Shown here piece after piece: positions 1-11,100 of a DNA stretch of 64,000 nucleotides; within the stretch, counting starts at the first letter, position 1, and each line of letters opens with the position of its first letter. The notes beneath the pieces were generated by a model. That model did no database searches, was not told the DNA's origin, and saw only the letters and a program-made list of their open reading frames with translations. The position numbers were made by a program, and so were the translations under genes. Origin of the DNA: Loripinus fragilis (lineage: Eukaryota; Mollusca; Bivalvia; Lucinida; Lucinidae); the NCBI GenBank assembly GCA_964019695.1, contig OZ026524.1, positions 31,741,664-31,805,663 of the forward strand, read 5' to 3'.

Positions 1-85
1 CCTAGACTGTCCGTTAGTGTAGCTAGATTGTCTATCAATGTAGCTACACTGTCTATAAGTTTTTTTTATACTGTCTGTTAGAGTA
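1..85 (+). repeat. Satellite array, tail of a higher-order unit
   Basis: This is the 3' end of a 21-bp-monomer higher-order unit. It shows the usual tail order: a GTCCGTTAG monomer, a TCTATCAATG monomer, then the CTGTCTGTTAGAGTA monomer that normally precedes the unit boundary. The array stops abruptly at GAGTA (81-85), where the non-satellite island begins. The same sequence precedes the second island and ends at 7166. A T-run here (TTTTTTTT) is TTTTCTT in the other copy. Confidence 0.9.
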
Positions 86-412
86 TATATATTCTTTATT
101 TCCTCCAAGTTCAGGAGAGCATACATAATACATACAGTTTCAAATTACAAAGATAATACAACAGTAATAAACAAAAAAATTGAACAAATTTACAGAAGTT
201 ACTAGAAAAAAAAGAAGAAAATGGCAAAACAAGCCACTCTTATGACAAGAGCCAGTCCCTACTGATGACCAAATTACGTTTTGTGTCAATAAAAATGACC
301 ATGGCGACTCATTTTATGAGTCAACCAACACCGTCGACACTAAGCACGGATACCATATAGACGCCTTTCAGAAGACACACTACGTCGGAACAACGTCGAA
401 TCTGCGTTGATG

Positions 413-420
413 TGACGTCA
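413..420. promoter_or_regulatory. Perfect TGACGTCA palindrome (CRE-like), island copy 1
   Basis: TGACGTCA matches the consensus cAMP-response element bound by CREB/ATF bZIP factors. It lies inside a stretch with about 15 CpGs in 100 bp, in a window that is otherwise CpG-poor, and 43 bp upstream of the ATG at 463. The match is exact. Promoter activity is inference, and an 8-bp match alone is weak evidence. Confidence 0.3.
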
Positions 421-462
421 TTTTGTAACATCACCGACGACACGACGCCGCTCCGACGCTGT

Positions 463-729
463 ATGCTTTCTGAGCTAAAACAATTTATACTTTTAAACAT
501 AAATTGCACTCTTGAAGTAATCGAAAATGTGCAAAAATATAAATATGTTAGAATATTATCAGCATTTGACCCATTTACCTCCTTAAAGCCTACTCTTGAC
601 GAAACGAAATCCAAGCGTAAACAGAAGGGTTCAGGGAAGGTATATGCATACACTTTACAAGCACAAAAGTTTAGCACCCATCGCTTAAGCGACCAACTTA
701 GGCCTAAACGTGTCTGCGTATCTATGTAG
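463..729 (+). other. Candidate 88-codon reading frame in island copy 1 (unrecognised)
   Basis: The frame runs from ATG (463) to TAG (727-729). It stays open upstream to at least 412, but without an ATG there. The product would be a small basic protein: a hydrophobic start (MLSELKQFILLNI), a lysine/arginine-rich patch near residues 49-59 (SKRKQKGSGK) and a basic C-terminus. I recognise no domain, signal peptide or membrane segment. AATAAA follows 34 bp after the stop, which would fit a terminal exon. The frame is intact in the second island (7543-7809) with one replacement, Cys to Ser at codon 85. Against coding: it is short, a reverse-strand frame over 321-677 is equally open, and two young copies give no power to test selection. 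Most likely it is a chance ORF. Confidence 0.15.
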
Positions 730-763
730 TCTCATCAGAACCTTCGCTACTCGCATATTGCTG

Positions 764-769
764 AATAAA
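764..769 (+). terminator. Possible polyadenylation signal, island copy 1
   Basis: A canonical AATAAA hexamer lies 34 bp after the stop of the 463-729 frame, with a GT-containing stretch (GTTTGTAG) just after it. Its position is what makes it notable; AATAAA also occurs by chance in AT-rich DNA, for example near 168. Confidence 0.2.
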
Positions 770-938
770 CGTTTGTAGCAGATGAAGGTCCAAGAAAGGT
801 ACATATACAGTATAGAGTAAACACTGTTGGACATCTGAACAGTTACGACTGGTGGTATGACTCTATGATATGCTTTAAATTACATCATCACTGCACAACA
901 ATATTCTATCTAACACAGAGCATCTACGCATATTCAAC

Positions 939-981
939 CACGTATGCACGCGTGTTCGTGCGCACGCGAGTGCGTATGCAC
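939..981. other. Alternating purine-pyrimidine tract (Z-DNA-prone), island copy 1
   Basis: For 43 bp the bases alternate pyrimidine-purine with only two phase breaks (956-957 and 968-970). The tract is rich in CG, CA and TG steps. It contains the 10-bp palindrome CGTGCGCACG (957-966) and a direct repeat CGTATGCAC at 941-949 and 973-981. Such composition is known to favour left-handed Z-DNA under supercoiling. It is fully conserved in the second island. Confidence 0.5.
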
Positions 982-1036
982 TGACACACTGTGCTAATGA
1001 CTTAGTGGATTTTAGTTGTTTAGCTAACGTACCCTG

Positions 1037-4000
1037 CGACGGTCTATTAGTTAGCTACACTGTCTATTAGAGTTCATAGACTGTCTGTTAATGTAGCTAG
1101 ACTGTCTATTAGTGTAGCTACATTGTCTACTAGTGTAGCTACACTGTCTTATAGTGTTCCTAGACTGTCTATTGGTGTAGCTAGACTGTCTATTAGTGTA
1201 GCTACACTGTCTAATAGTGTTCCTAGACTGTCTATTAGTGTTGCTAGACTGTCTATTAGAGTAGCTACACTGTCTAATAGTGTTCCTAGACTGTCTATTA
1301 GTGTAGCTACACTGTCTAATAGTGTTCCTAGACTGTCTATTAGTGTTGCTAGACTGTCTATTAGAGTAGCTACACTGTCTAATAGTGTTCCTAGACTGTC
1401 TATTAGTGTAGCAACACTGTCTAATAGTGTTCCTAGACTGTCTGTTAGCGTAAGTAGATTGTTTATCAATGTAGCTACACAGTCTATTTGTTTTCATAGA
1501 CGGTCTATTAGAGAAGCTACACTGTCTATTAGTGTTCATAGACTGTCTGTTAGTGTAGCTACACTGTCTATTAATGTAGCTACACTGTCTTATAGTGTTC
1601 CTAGACTGTCTATTAGTGTAGCTAGATTGTCTATTAGTGTAGCTACACTGTCTTATAGTGTTCCTAGACTGTCTATTAGTGTAGCTAGACTGTCTAATAG
1701 TGTAGCTAGCTACACTGTCTTTTAGTGTTCATAGACTGTCTGTTAGTGTAGCTAGACTGTCTATTAGTGTAGCGACACTGTCTTTTAGTGTTCATAGACT
1801 GCCTGTTAGTGTAGCTAGACTGTCTATTAGTGTAGCTACACTGTCTTATAGTGTTCATAGACTGTCTATTAGTGTAGCTAGATTGTCTATTAGTGTAGCT
1901 ACACTATCTAATAATGTTCCTAGACTGTCTACTAGTGTAGCTAGACTGTCTATTAGAGTAGCTACACTGTCTAATAGTGTTCCTAGACTGTCTTTTAGTG
2001 TAGCTAGATTGTCTATTAATATATCTACACTGTCTATTAGTTTTCATAGACGGTCTGTTAGTGTAGCTAGACTGTCTACTAGTGTAGCTACATTGTCTAT
2101 TGATGTTCCTAGACTGTCCGTTAGTGTAGCTAGATTGTCTATCAATGTAGCTACACTGTCTTTAAATTTTCTTAAGCTGTCTGTTAGAGTAGCTACACTG
2201 TCTTATAGTGTTCATAGACTGTCTATTAGTGTAGCTAGACTGTCTATTAGTGTAGCTACACTGTCTTTTAGTGTTCATAGACTGTCTGTTAGTGTAGCTA
2301 GACTGTCTATTAGAGTAGCTACACTGTCTAATAGTGTTCCTAGACTGTCTTTTAGTGTAGCTAGATTGTCTATCAATATAGCTACACTGTCTATTAGTTT
2401 TCATAGACGGTCTGCTAGTGTAGCTAGACTGTCTACTAGTGTAGCTACATTGTCTATTGATGTTCCTAGACTGTCCGTTAGTGAAGCTAGATTGTCTATC
2501 AATGTAGCTACACTGTCTCTTAGTTTTCTTATACTGTCTGTTAGTGTAGCTACACTGTCTATTAGTGTTCATTTTCTGTCTGTTAGTGTAGTTAGACTGT
2601 CTATGAGTGTAGCTACAATGTCTAATAGTGTTCCTAGACTGTCTATTAGTGTAGCTACATTGTCTATTAGTGTAGCTACACTGTCTTATAGTGTTCCTAG
2701 ACTGTCTATTAGTGTAGCTAGACTGTCTATTAGTGTAGCTACATTGTCTAATAGTGTTCCTAGACTGTCTATTAGTGTAGCTACACTGTCTAATAGTGTT
2801 CCTAGACTGTCTAATAGTGTTCCTAGACTGTCTATTAGTGAAGCTAGATTTTGTATCAATATAGCTACACTGTCTATTAGTTTTCATAGACGGTCTGTTA
2901 GTGTAGCTAGACTGTCTACTGGTGTAGCTACATTGTCTATTGATGTTCCTGGACTGTCCGTTAGTGTAGCTAGATTGTCTATCAATGTAGCTACACTGTC
3001 TTTTAATATTCTTATACTGTCTGTTAGAGTAGCTACACTGTCTATTAGTGTTCATATACTGTCTGTTCGTGTAGCTTGACTGTCTATTAGTATAGCTAGA
3101 TTGTCAATTAGTGTAGCTACACTGTCTAATAGTGTTCCTAGACTGTCTATAAGTGTAGCTAGACTGTCTACTAGTGAAGCTACACTGTCTAATAGTGTTC
3201 CTAGACTGTCTATTAGTGAAGCTACATTGTCTATTAGTGTTCCTAGACTGTCTATTAGTATAGCTAGACTGTGTATTAGAGTAGCTAGATTGTCTATCAA
3301 TATAGCTACACTGTCTATTAGTTTTTCTATACTATATGTTAGTGTAGCTAGACTGTCTACTAGTGTAGCTACATGGTCTATTGATGTTCCTAGACTATCC
3401 GTTAGTGTAGCTAGATTGTCTATCAATGTAGCTACACTGTCTATTAGTTTTCTTATACTGTCTGTTAGAGTAGCTAAACTGTCTATTTGTTTTCATCGAC
3501 GGTCTATTAGTTAGCTACACTGTCTATAAGAGTTCATAGACTGTCTGTTAGTGTAGCTAGACTGTCTATTAGTGTAGCTACATTGTCTAATAGTGTTCCT
3601 AGACTGTCTATTAGTGTAGCTAGACTGTCTACTAGTGTAGCTACACTGTCTTATAGTGTTCCTAGACTGTCTATTAGTGTAGCTAGACTGTCTATTAGTG
3701 TAGCTACACTGTCTAATAGTGTTCCTAGACTGTCTATTAGCGTAGCTAGACTGTCTATTAGAGTAGCTACACTGTCTAATAGTTTTCCTAGACTGTCTAT
3801 TAGTGTAGCTACACTGTCTATCAATGTAGCTACACTGTCTTATATTGTTCCTAGACTGTCTATTAATGTAGCTAGATTGTCTATTAGTGTAGCTACACTG
3901 TCTTATAGTGTTCCTAGACTGTCTATTAGTGTAGCTAGACTGTCTATTAGTGTAGCTACACTGTCTATTAGTGTTCACAGACTGTCTGTCAGTGTAGCTA

Positions 4001-7000
4001 GACTGTCTATTAGTGTAGCTAAACTGTCTTATAGTGTTCCTAGACTGTCTATTAGTGTAGCTAGATTGTCTATTAGTGTAGCTACACTGTCTAATAGTGT
4101 TCCTAGACTGTCTACTAGTGTAGCTAGCTTGTCTATTAGAGTAGCTACACTGTCTAATAGTGTTCCTAGACTGTCTATTAGTGTAGCTACACTGTCTAAT
4201 AGTGTTCCTAGACTGTCTGTTAGCGTAACTAGATTGTTTATCAATGTAGCTAATCTGTCTATTTGTTTTCATAGACGGTCTATTAGAGAAGCTACACTTT
4301 CTATTAGTGTTCATAGACTGTCTGTTAGTGTAGCTACTATGTCTATCAATGTAGCTACACTGTCTTATATTGTTCCTAGACTGTCTATTAGTGTAGCTAG
4401 ATTGTCTATTAGTGTAGCTACACTGTCTTATAGTGTTCCTAGACTGTCTATTAGTGTAGCTAGACTGTCTATTAGTGTAGCGACACTGTCTTTTAGTGTT
4501 CATAGACTGCCTGTTAGTGTAGCTAGACTGTCTATTAGTGTAGCTACACTATCTAATAGTGTTCCTAGACTGGCTACTAGTGTAGCTAGACTGTCTATTA
4601 GAGTAGCTACACTGTCTAATAGTGTTCCTAGACTGTCTTTTAGTGTAGCTAGATTGTCTATCAATATATCTACACTGTCTATTAGTTTTCATAGACGGTC
4701 TGTTAGTGTAGCTAGACTGTCTACTAGTGTAGCTACATTGTCTATTGATGTTCCTAGACTGTTCGTTAGTGTAGCTAGATTGTCTATCAATGTAGCTACA
4801 CTGTCTTTAAATTTTCTTAAGCTGTCTGTTAGAGTAGCTACACTGTCTTATAGTGTTCATAGACTGTCTATTAGTGTAGCTAGACTGTCTATTAGTGTAG
4901 CTACACTGTCTTTTAGTGTTCATAGACTGTCTGTTAGTGTAGCTAGACTGTCTATTAGAGTAGCTACACTGTCTAATAGTGTTCCTAGACTGTCTTTTAG
5001 TGTAGCTAGATTGTCTATCAATATAGCTACACTGTCTATTAGTTTTCATAGACGGTGTGTTAGTGTAGCTAGACTGTCTACTAGTGTAGCTACATTGTCT
5101 ATTGATGTTCCTAGACTGTCCGTTAGTGAAGCTAGATTGTCTATCAATGTAGCTACACTGTCTCTTAGTTTTCTTATACTGTCTGTTAGTGTAGCTACAC
5201 TGTCTATTAGTGTTCATATTCTGTCTGTTAGTGTAGTTAGACTGTCTATTAGTGTAGCTACACTGTCTTATAGTGTTCCTAGACTGTCTATTAGTATAGC
5301 TAGACTGTCTATTAGTGTAGCTACACTGTCTTATAGTGTTCCTAGACTGTCTATTAGTGTAGCTACACTGTCTAATAGTGTTCCTAGACTGTCTAATAGT
5401 GTTCCTAGACTGTCTATTAGTGTAGCTAGATTTTGTATCAATATAGCTACACTGTCTATTAGTTTTCATTGACGGTCTGTTAGTGTAGCTAGACTGTCTA
5501 CTGGTGTAGCTACATGGTCTATTGATGTTCCTGGACTATCCGTTAGTGTAGCTAGATTGTCTATCAATGTAGCTACACTGTCTTTTAATTTTCTTATAAT
5601 GTCTGTTAGAGTAGCTACACTGTCTATTAGTGTTCATATACTGTCTGTTCGTGTAGCTTGACTGTCTATTAGTGGTGCTACACTGTCTAATAGTGTTCCT
5701 AGACTGTCTATTAGTGTAGCTACATTGTCTATTAGTGTTCCTAGACTGTCTATTAGTATAGCTAGACTGTGTATTAGAGTAGCTAGATTGTCTATCAATA
5801 TAGCTACACTGTCTATTAATTTTTTCTATACTATATGTTAGTGTAGCTAGACTGTCTATAGTGTAGCTACATGGTCTATTGATGTTCCTAGACTATCCGT
5901 TAGTGTAGCTAGATTGTCTATCAAAGTAGCTACACTGTCTATTAGTTTTCTTATACTGTCTGTTAGAGTAGCTACACTGTCTATTTGTTTTCATCGACGG
6001 TCTATTGGTTAGCTACACTGTCTATTAGAGTTCATAGACTGTCTGGTAGTGTAGCTAGACTGTCTATTAGTGTAGCTACATTGTCTAATAGTGTTCCTAG
6101 ACTGTCTATTAGTGTAGCTAGACTGTCTGCTAGTCTAGCTACACTGTCTTATAGTGTTCCTAGACTGTCTATTAGTGTAGCTAGACTGTCTATTAGTGTA
6201 GCTACACTGTCTAATAGTGTTCCTAGACTGTCTATTAGTGTAGCTAGACTGTCTATTAGAGTAGCTACACTGTCTAATAGTGTTCCTAGACTGTTTATTA
6301 GTGTAGCTACACTGTCTAATAGTGTTCCTAGACTGTCTGTTAGCGTAACTAGATTGTTTATCAATGTAGCTACACTGTGTATTTGTTTTCATAGACGGTA
6401 TATTAGAGAAGCTACACTGTCTATAAGTGTTCATAGACTGTCTGTTAGTGTAGCTAGACTGTCTATTAATGTAGCTACACTGTCTTATAGTGTTCCTAGA
6501 CTGTCTATTAATGTAGCTAGATTGTCTATTAGTGTAGCTACACTGTCTTATAGTGTTCCTAGACTGTCTATTAGTGTAGATAGACTGTCTATTAGTGTAG
6601 CTACACTGTGTATTAGTGTTCATAGACTGTCTGTCAGTGTAGCTAGACTGTCAATTAGTGTAGCTACACTGTCTTATAGTGTTCCTAGACTGTCTATTAG
6701 TGTAGCTAGATTGTCTATTAGTGTAGCAACACTGTCTAATAGTGTTCCTAGACTGTCTACTAGTGTAGCTAGACTGTCTATTAGAGTAGCTACACCGTCT
6801 AATAGTGTCCCTAGACTGTCTATTAGTGTAGCTAGATTGTCTATCAATATAGCTACTCTGTCTATTAGTTTTCCTATACTGTCTGTTAGTGTAGCTAGAC
6901 TGTCTACTAGTGTAGCTACATTGTCTATTAGTGTTCCTAGAGTGGCAATTAGTGTAGCTAAACTGTCTATTAGAGTAGCTAGATTGTCTTTCAATATAGC

Positions 7001-7166
7001 TACACTGTCAAAAAGTTTTCCTATACTGTATGTTAGTGTAGCTAGACTGTGTACTAGTGTAGCTACATTGTCTATTGATGTTCCTAGACTGTCCATTAGT
7101 GTAGCTAGATTGTCTATCAATGTAGCTACACTGTCTATAAGTTTTCTTATACTGTCTGTTAGAGTA
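1037..7166 (+). repeat. Satellite array between the two islands
   Basis: This is 6.1 kb of continuous 21-bp monomers. Boundary monomers (CGACGGTCT...) start at 1037, 3497 and 5995, giving two units of about 2.46 and 2.50 kb with the same internal order, then a 1.17-kb partial unit that ends at the second island. Positions 2162-3055 align with 4807-5469 and beyond at an offset of about 2,645 bp, but with more point differences than the younger duplications further right. The first unit also carries extra copies of an 81-bp block near 1.25-1.40 kb compared with its relative at 8.1-8.4 kb. No gene or RNA gene is visible. Confidence 0.95.
3656..3718 (+). repeat. Clean example of the 63-bp trimer (monomers C-A-B)
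   Basis: This stretch shows the basic building block without mutations. Monomer C (3656-3676) begins GTGTTCCTAGAC. Monomer A (3677-3697) begins GTGTAGCTAGAC. Monomer B (3698-3718) begins GTGTAGCTACAC and ends TGTCTAATA. Each is exactly 21 bp. A and C contain TAGACTGTCTA, a palindrome with 5-bp arms around one central T. The A/B junction forms the perfect 14-bp palindrome AGTGTAGCTACACT (3697-3710). The same C-A-B order recurs through most of the array. Confidence 0.95.
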
Positions 7167-7492
7167 TATATATTCTTTATTTCCTCCAAGTTCAGGAGAG
7201 CATACATAATACATACAGTTTCAAATTACAAAGAAAATACAACAGTAATAAACAAAAGAATTGAACGAATTTACAGAAGTTACTAGAAAAAAAGAAGAAA
7301 ATGGCAAAACAAGCCACTCTTATGACAAGAGCCAGTCCCTACTGATGACCAAATTACGTTTTGTGTCAATAAAAATAACCATGGCGACTCATTTTATGAG
7401 TCAACCAACACCGTCGACACTAAGCACGGATACCATATAGACGCCTTTCAGAAGACACACTACGTCGGAACAACGTCGAATCTGCGTTGATG

Positions 7493-7500
7493 TGACGTCA
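7493..7500. promoter_or_regulatory. Perfect TGACGTCA palindrome (CRE-like), island copy 2
   Basis: Identical to the site at 413-420, inside the same CpG cluster. One substitution nearby (CTCCGACG to CTTCGACG) leaves the CpG count unchanged. Confidence 0.3.
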
Positions 7501-7542
7501 TTTTGTAACATCACCGACGACACGACGCCGCTTCGACGCTGT

Positions 7543-7809
7543 ATGCTTTCTGAGCTAAAACAATTTATACTTTTAAACATAAATTGCACTCTTGAAGTAA
7601 TCGAAAATGTGCAAAAATATAAATATGTTAGAATATTATCAGCATTTGACCCATTTACCTCCTTAAAGCCTACTCTTGACGAAACGAAATCCAAGCGTAA
7701 ACAGAAGGGTTCAGGGAAGGTATATGCATACACTTTACAAGCACAAAAGTTTAGCACCCATCGCTTAAGCGACCAACTTAGGCCTAAACGTGTCTCCGTA
7801 TCTATGTAG
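7543..7809 (+). other. Candidate 88-codon reading frame in island copy 2
   Basis: Same frame as 463-729, with intact ATG and TAG. The only difference between the copies inside the frame is codon 85 (TGC to TCC, Cys to Ser). One difference in 267 bp is no fewer than expected from the roughly 1% divergence of the whole island, so it gives no sign of purifying selection. Confidence 0.15.
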
Positions 7810-7843
7810 TCTCATCAGAACCTTCGCTACTCGCATATTGCTG

Positions 7844-7849
7844 AATAAA
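7844..7849 (+). terminator. Possible polyadenylation signal, island copy 2
   Basis: AATAAA at the same distance after the candidate frame as in the first island; unchanged. Confidence 0.2.
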
Positions 7850-8018
7850 CGTTTGTAGCAGATGAAGGTCCAAGAAAGGTACATATACAGTATAGAGTAA
7901 ACACTGTTGGACAACTGAACAGTTACGGCTGGTGGTATGACTCAATGATATGCTTTAAATTACATCATCACTGCACAACAATATTCTATCTAACACAAAG
8001 CATCTACGCATATTCAAC

Positions 8019-8061
8019 CACGTATGCACGCGTGTTCGTGCGCACGCGAGTGCGTATGCAC
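8019..8061. other. Alternating purine-pyrimidine tract (Z-DNA-prone), island copy 2
   Basis: Exact copy of the 939-981 tract, with the same 10-bp palindrome CGTGCGCACG and the same flanking CGTATGCAC direct repeats. Confidence 0.5.
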
Positions 8062-8116
8062 TGACACACTGTGCTAATGACTTAGTGGATTTTAGTTGTT
8101 TAGCTAACGTACCCTG

Positions 8117-11100
8117 CGACGGTCTATTAGTTAGCTACACTGTCTATTAGAGTTCATAGACTGTCTGTTAATGTAGATAGAATGTCTATTAGTGTAGCTA
8201 CATTGTCTACTAGTGTAGCTACACTGTCTTATAGTGTTCCTAGACTGTCTATTGGTGTAGCTAGACTGTCTATTAGTGTAGCTACACTGTCTAATAGTGT
8301 TCCTAGACTGTCTATTAGTGTTGCTAGACTGTCTATTAGAGTAGCTACACTGTCTAATAGTGTTCCTAGACTGTCTATTAGTGTAGCCACACTGTTTTAT
8401 AGTGTTCCTAGACTGTCTGTTAGCGTAAGTAGATTGTTTATCAATGTAGCTACACTGTCTATTTGTTTTCATAGACGGTCTATTAGAGAAGCTACACTGT
8501 CTATTAGTGTTCATAGACTGTCTGTTAGTGTAGCTACACTGTCTATTAATGTAGCTACACTGTCTTATAGTGTACCTAGACTGTCTATTAGTGTAGCTAG
8601 ATTGTCTAATAGTGTAGCTACACTGTCTTTTAGTGTTCATAGACTGTCTGTTAGTGTAGCTAGACTGTCTATTAGTGTAGCTACACTGTCCTATAGTGTT
8701 CATAGACTGTCTATTAGTGTAGCTAGATTGTCTATTCGTGTAGCTACACTATCTAATAGTGTTCCTAGACTGTCTACTAGTGTAGCTAGACTGTCTATTA
8801 GAATAGCTACACTGTCCAATAGTGTTCCTAGACTGTCTTTTAGTGTAGCTAGATTGTCTATCAATATAGCTACACTGTCTATTAGTTTTCATAGACGGTC
8901 TGTTAGTGTAGCTAGACTCTCTACTAGTGTAGCTACATTGTCTATTAATGTTCATAGACTGTCCGTTAGTGAAGCTAGATTGTCTATCAATGTAGCTACA
9001 CTGTCTCTTAGTTTTCTTATACTGTCTGTTAGTGTAGCTACACTGTCTATAAGTGTTCATATAATGTCTGTTAGTGTAGCTAGACTGTCTATCAGTGTAG
9101 CTACACTGTCTAATAGTGTTCCTAGACTGTCTATTAGTGTAGCTAGATTGTCTATTAGTGTAGCTACACTGTCTAATAGTGTTCCTAGACTGTCTATTAG
9201 TGTAGCTAGACTGTCTATTAGTGTAGCTACACTGTCTAATAGTGTTCCAAGACTGTCTACTAGTGTAGATAGACTGTCTATTAGTGTAGCTACACTGTCT
9301 AATGGTGTTCCTAGACTGTCTATTAGTGTAGCTAGATTTTGTATCAATATAGCAACACTGTCTATTAGTTTTCATAGACGGTCTGATAGTGTAGCTAGAC
9401 TGTCTACTAGTGTAGCTACATTGTCTATTGATGTTCCTAGACTGTCCGTTAGTGTAGCTAGATTGTCTATCAATGTAGCTACACTGTCTTTTAATTTTCT
9501 TATACTGTCTGTTAGAGTAGCTACACTGTCTATTAGTGTTCATATACTGTCTGTTCGTGTAGCTATACTGTCTATTAGTGTAGCTACACTGTCTAATAGT
9601 GTTCCTAGACTGTCTATTAATGTAGCTAGATTGTCTATCAATATAGCTACACTGTCTATTAGATTTCCTATACTGTCTGTTAGTGTAGCTAGACTGTCTA
9701 CTAGCGTAGCTACATTGTCTATTAGTGTTCCTAGACTGTCTATTAGTATAGCTAGACTGTCTATTAGAGTAGCTAGATTGTCTATCAATATAGCTACACT
9801 GTCTATTTGTTTTCAAAGACGATCTTTTAGAGAAGCTACACTGTCTATAAGTGTTCATAGACTGTCCGTAAGTGTAGCTAGACTGTCTGTTAATGTAGCT
9901 ACACTGTCTTGAAGTGTTCCTAGACTGTCTATTAGTGTAGCTAGATTGTCTATTAGTGTAGCTACACTGTCTATTGGTGTTCATAGACTGTCTGTTAGTG
10001 TAGCTAGACTGTCTATTAGTGTAGCTACACTGTCTTATAGTGTTCCTAGACTGTCTATTAGTGTAGCTAGATTGTCTATTAGTGTAGCTACACTGTCTAA
10101 TAGTGTTCCTAGACTGTCTACTAGTGTAGCTAGACTGTCTATTAGAGTAGCTACACCGTCTAATAGTGTCCCTAGACTGTCTATTGATGTAGCTAGATTG
10201 TCTATCAATATAGCTACACTGTCTATTAGTTTTTATAGACGGTCTGTTAGTGTAGCTAGACTGTCTACTAGTGTAGCTACATTGTCTATTGATGTTCCTA
10301 GACTGTCCGTTAGTGAAGCTAGATTGTCTATCAATGTAGCTACACTGTCTATTAGTTTTCTTATACTGTCTGTTTGAGTAGCTACACTGTCTATTAGTGT
10401 TCATATACTGTCTGTTAGTGTAGCTAGACTGTCTATCAGTGTAGCTAAACTGTCTAATAGTGTTCCTAGACTGTCTACTAGTGTAGCTAGACTGTCTATT
10501 AGTGTAGCTACACTGTCTTATAGTGTTCCTAGACTGTCTGTTAGCGTAACTAGATTGTTTATCAATGTAGCTACACTGTCTATTTGTTTTCATAGACGGT
10601 CTATTAGAGAAGCTACACTGTCTATTAGTGTTCCTAGACTGTCCGTTAGTGAAGCTAGATTGTCTATCAATGTAGCTACACTGTCTATTAGTTTTCTTAT
10701 ACTGTCTGTTTGAGTAGCTACACTGTCTTATAGTGTTCCTAGACTGTCTATTAGTGTAGCTAGACTGTCTATTAGTGTAGATACACTGTCTATTAGTGTT
10801 CATAGACTGTCTGTTAGTGTAGCTAGACTGTCTATTAGTGTAGCTACACTGTCTTATAGTGTTCCTAGACTGTCTATTAGTGTAGCTAGATTGTCTATTA
10901 GTGTAGCTACACTGTCTAATAGTGTTCCTAGACTGTCTACTAGTGTAGCTAGACTGTCTATTAGAGTAGCTACACCGTCTAATAGTGTCCCTAGACTGTC
11001 TATTGATGTAGCTAGATTGTCTATCAATATAGCTACACTGTCTATTAGTTTTTATAGACGGTCTGTTAGTGTAGCTAGACTGTCTACTAGTGTAGCTACA

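Larger units (their letters stand above)
86..1036. other. Non-satellite island, copy 1 (951 bp)
   Basis: This is single-copy-looking sequence with no trace of the 21-bp monomer, inserted in the array. Array flanks are GAGTA on the left and CGACGGTCTATTAG on the right. In other higher-order units those flanks are separated by only 24 bp of satellite, so the island replaces that piece. From left to right it holds a TA run at its left edge, an A-rich tract (about 205-222), a CpG cluster (about 385-460) containing a perfect TGACGTCA, an 88-codon ATG reading frame (463-729), an AATAAA (764-769) and an alternating purine-pyrimidine tract (939-981). I see no terminal inverted repeat, no target-site duplication, no TG...CA ends and no transposase or reverse-transcriptase motif. 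It could be captured genomic DNA or a non-autonomous element I do not recognise. Confidence 0.85.
7167..8116. other. Non-satellite island, copy 2 (950 bp)
   Basis: This is a near-identical, same-orientation copy of the segment at 86-1036. Reading the two side by side I see about ten substitutions and one A-run length change, roughly 1.1% divergence. The array flanks are the same, so island and flanking array were duplicated together and did not insert twice independently. All notable elements are retained: TGACGTCA (7493-7500), the 88-codon frame (7543-7809), AATAAA (7844-7849) and the purine-pyrimidine tract (8019-8061). No further copy occurs from 8117 to 64000. Confidence 0.9.

Noticed and set aside
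221..265. 14-codon ATG frame in a good translation context (AAAATGG)
   Set aside because: Too short to support; conserved between the islands only because they are young duplicates.
321..677. 118-codon reverse-strand frame in the island
   Set aside because: It begins at GTG, not ATG, overlaps the forward frame, matches nothing I recognise and has no supporting signals. Both frames may be chance.
86..1036. DNA transposon or Helitron
   Set aside because: The ends (TATATATTC and ACCCTG) are not inverted repeats. There is no CTRR end with hairpin and no transposase or helicase motif.
86..8116. LTR retrotransposon: two nearly identical 951-bp direct repeats flanking 6.1 kb
   Set aside because: The interval between them is pure 21-bp satellite with no gag, protease, reverse transcriptase or integrase. 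The repeats lack TG...CA ends, and I see no primer-binding site, polypurine tract or target-site duplication. A co-amplified segment explains them better.
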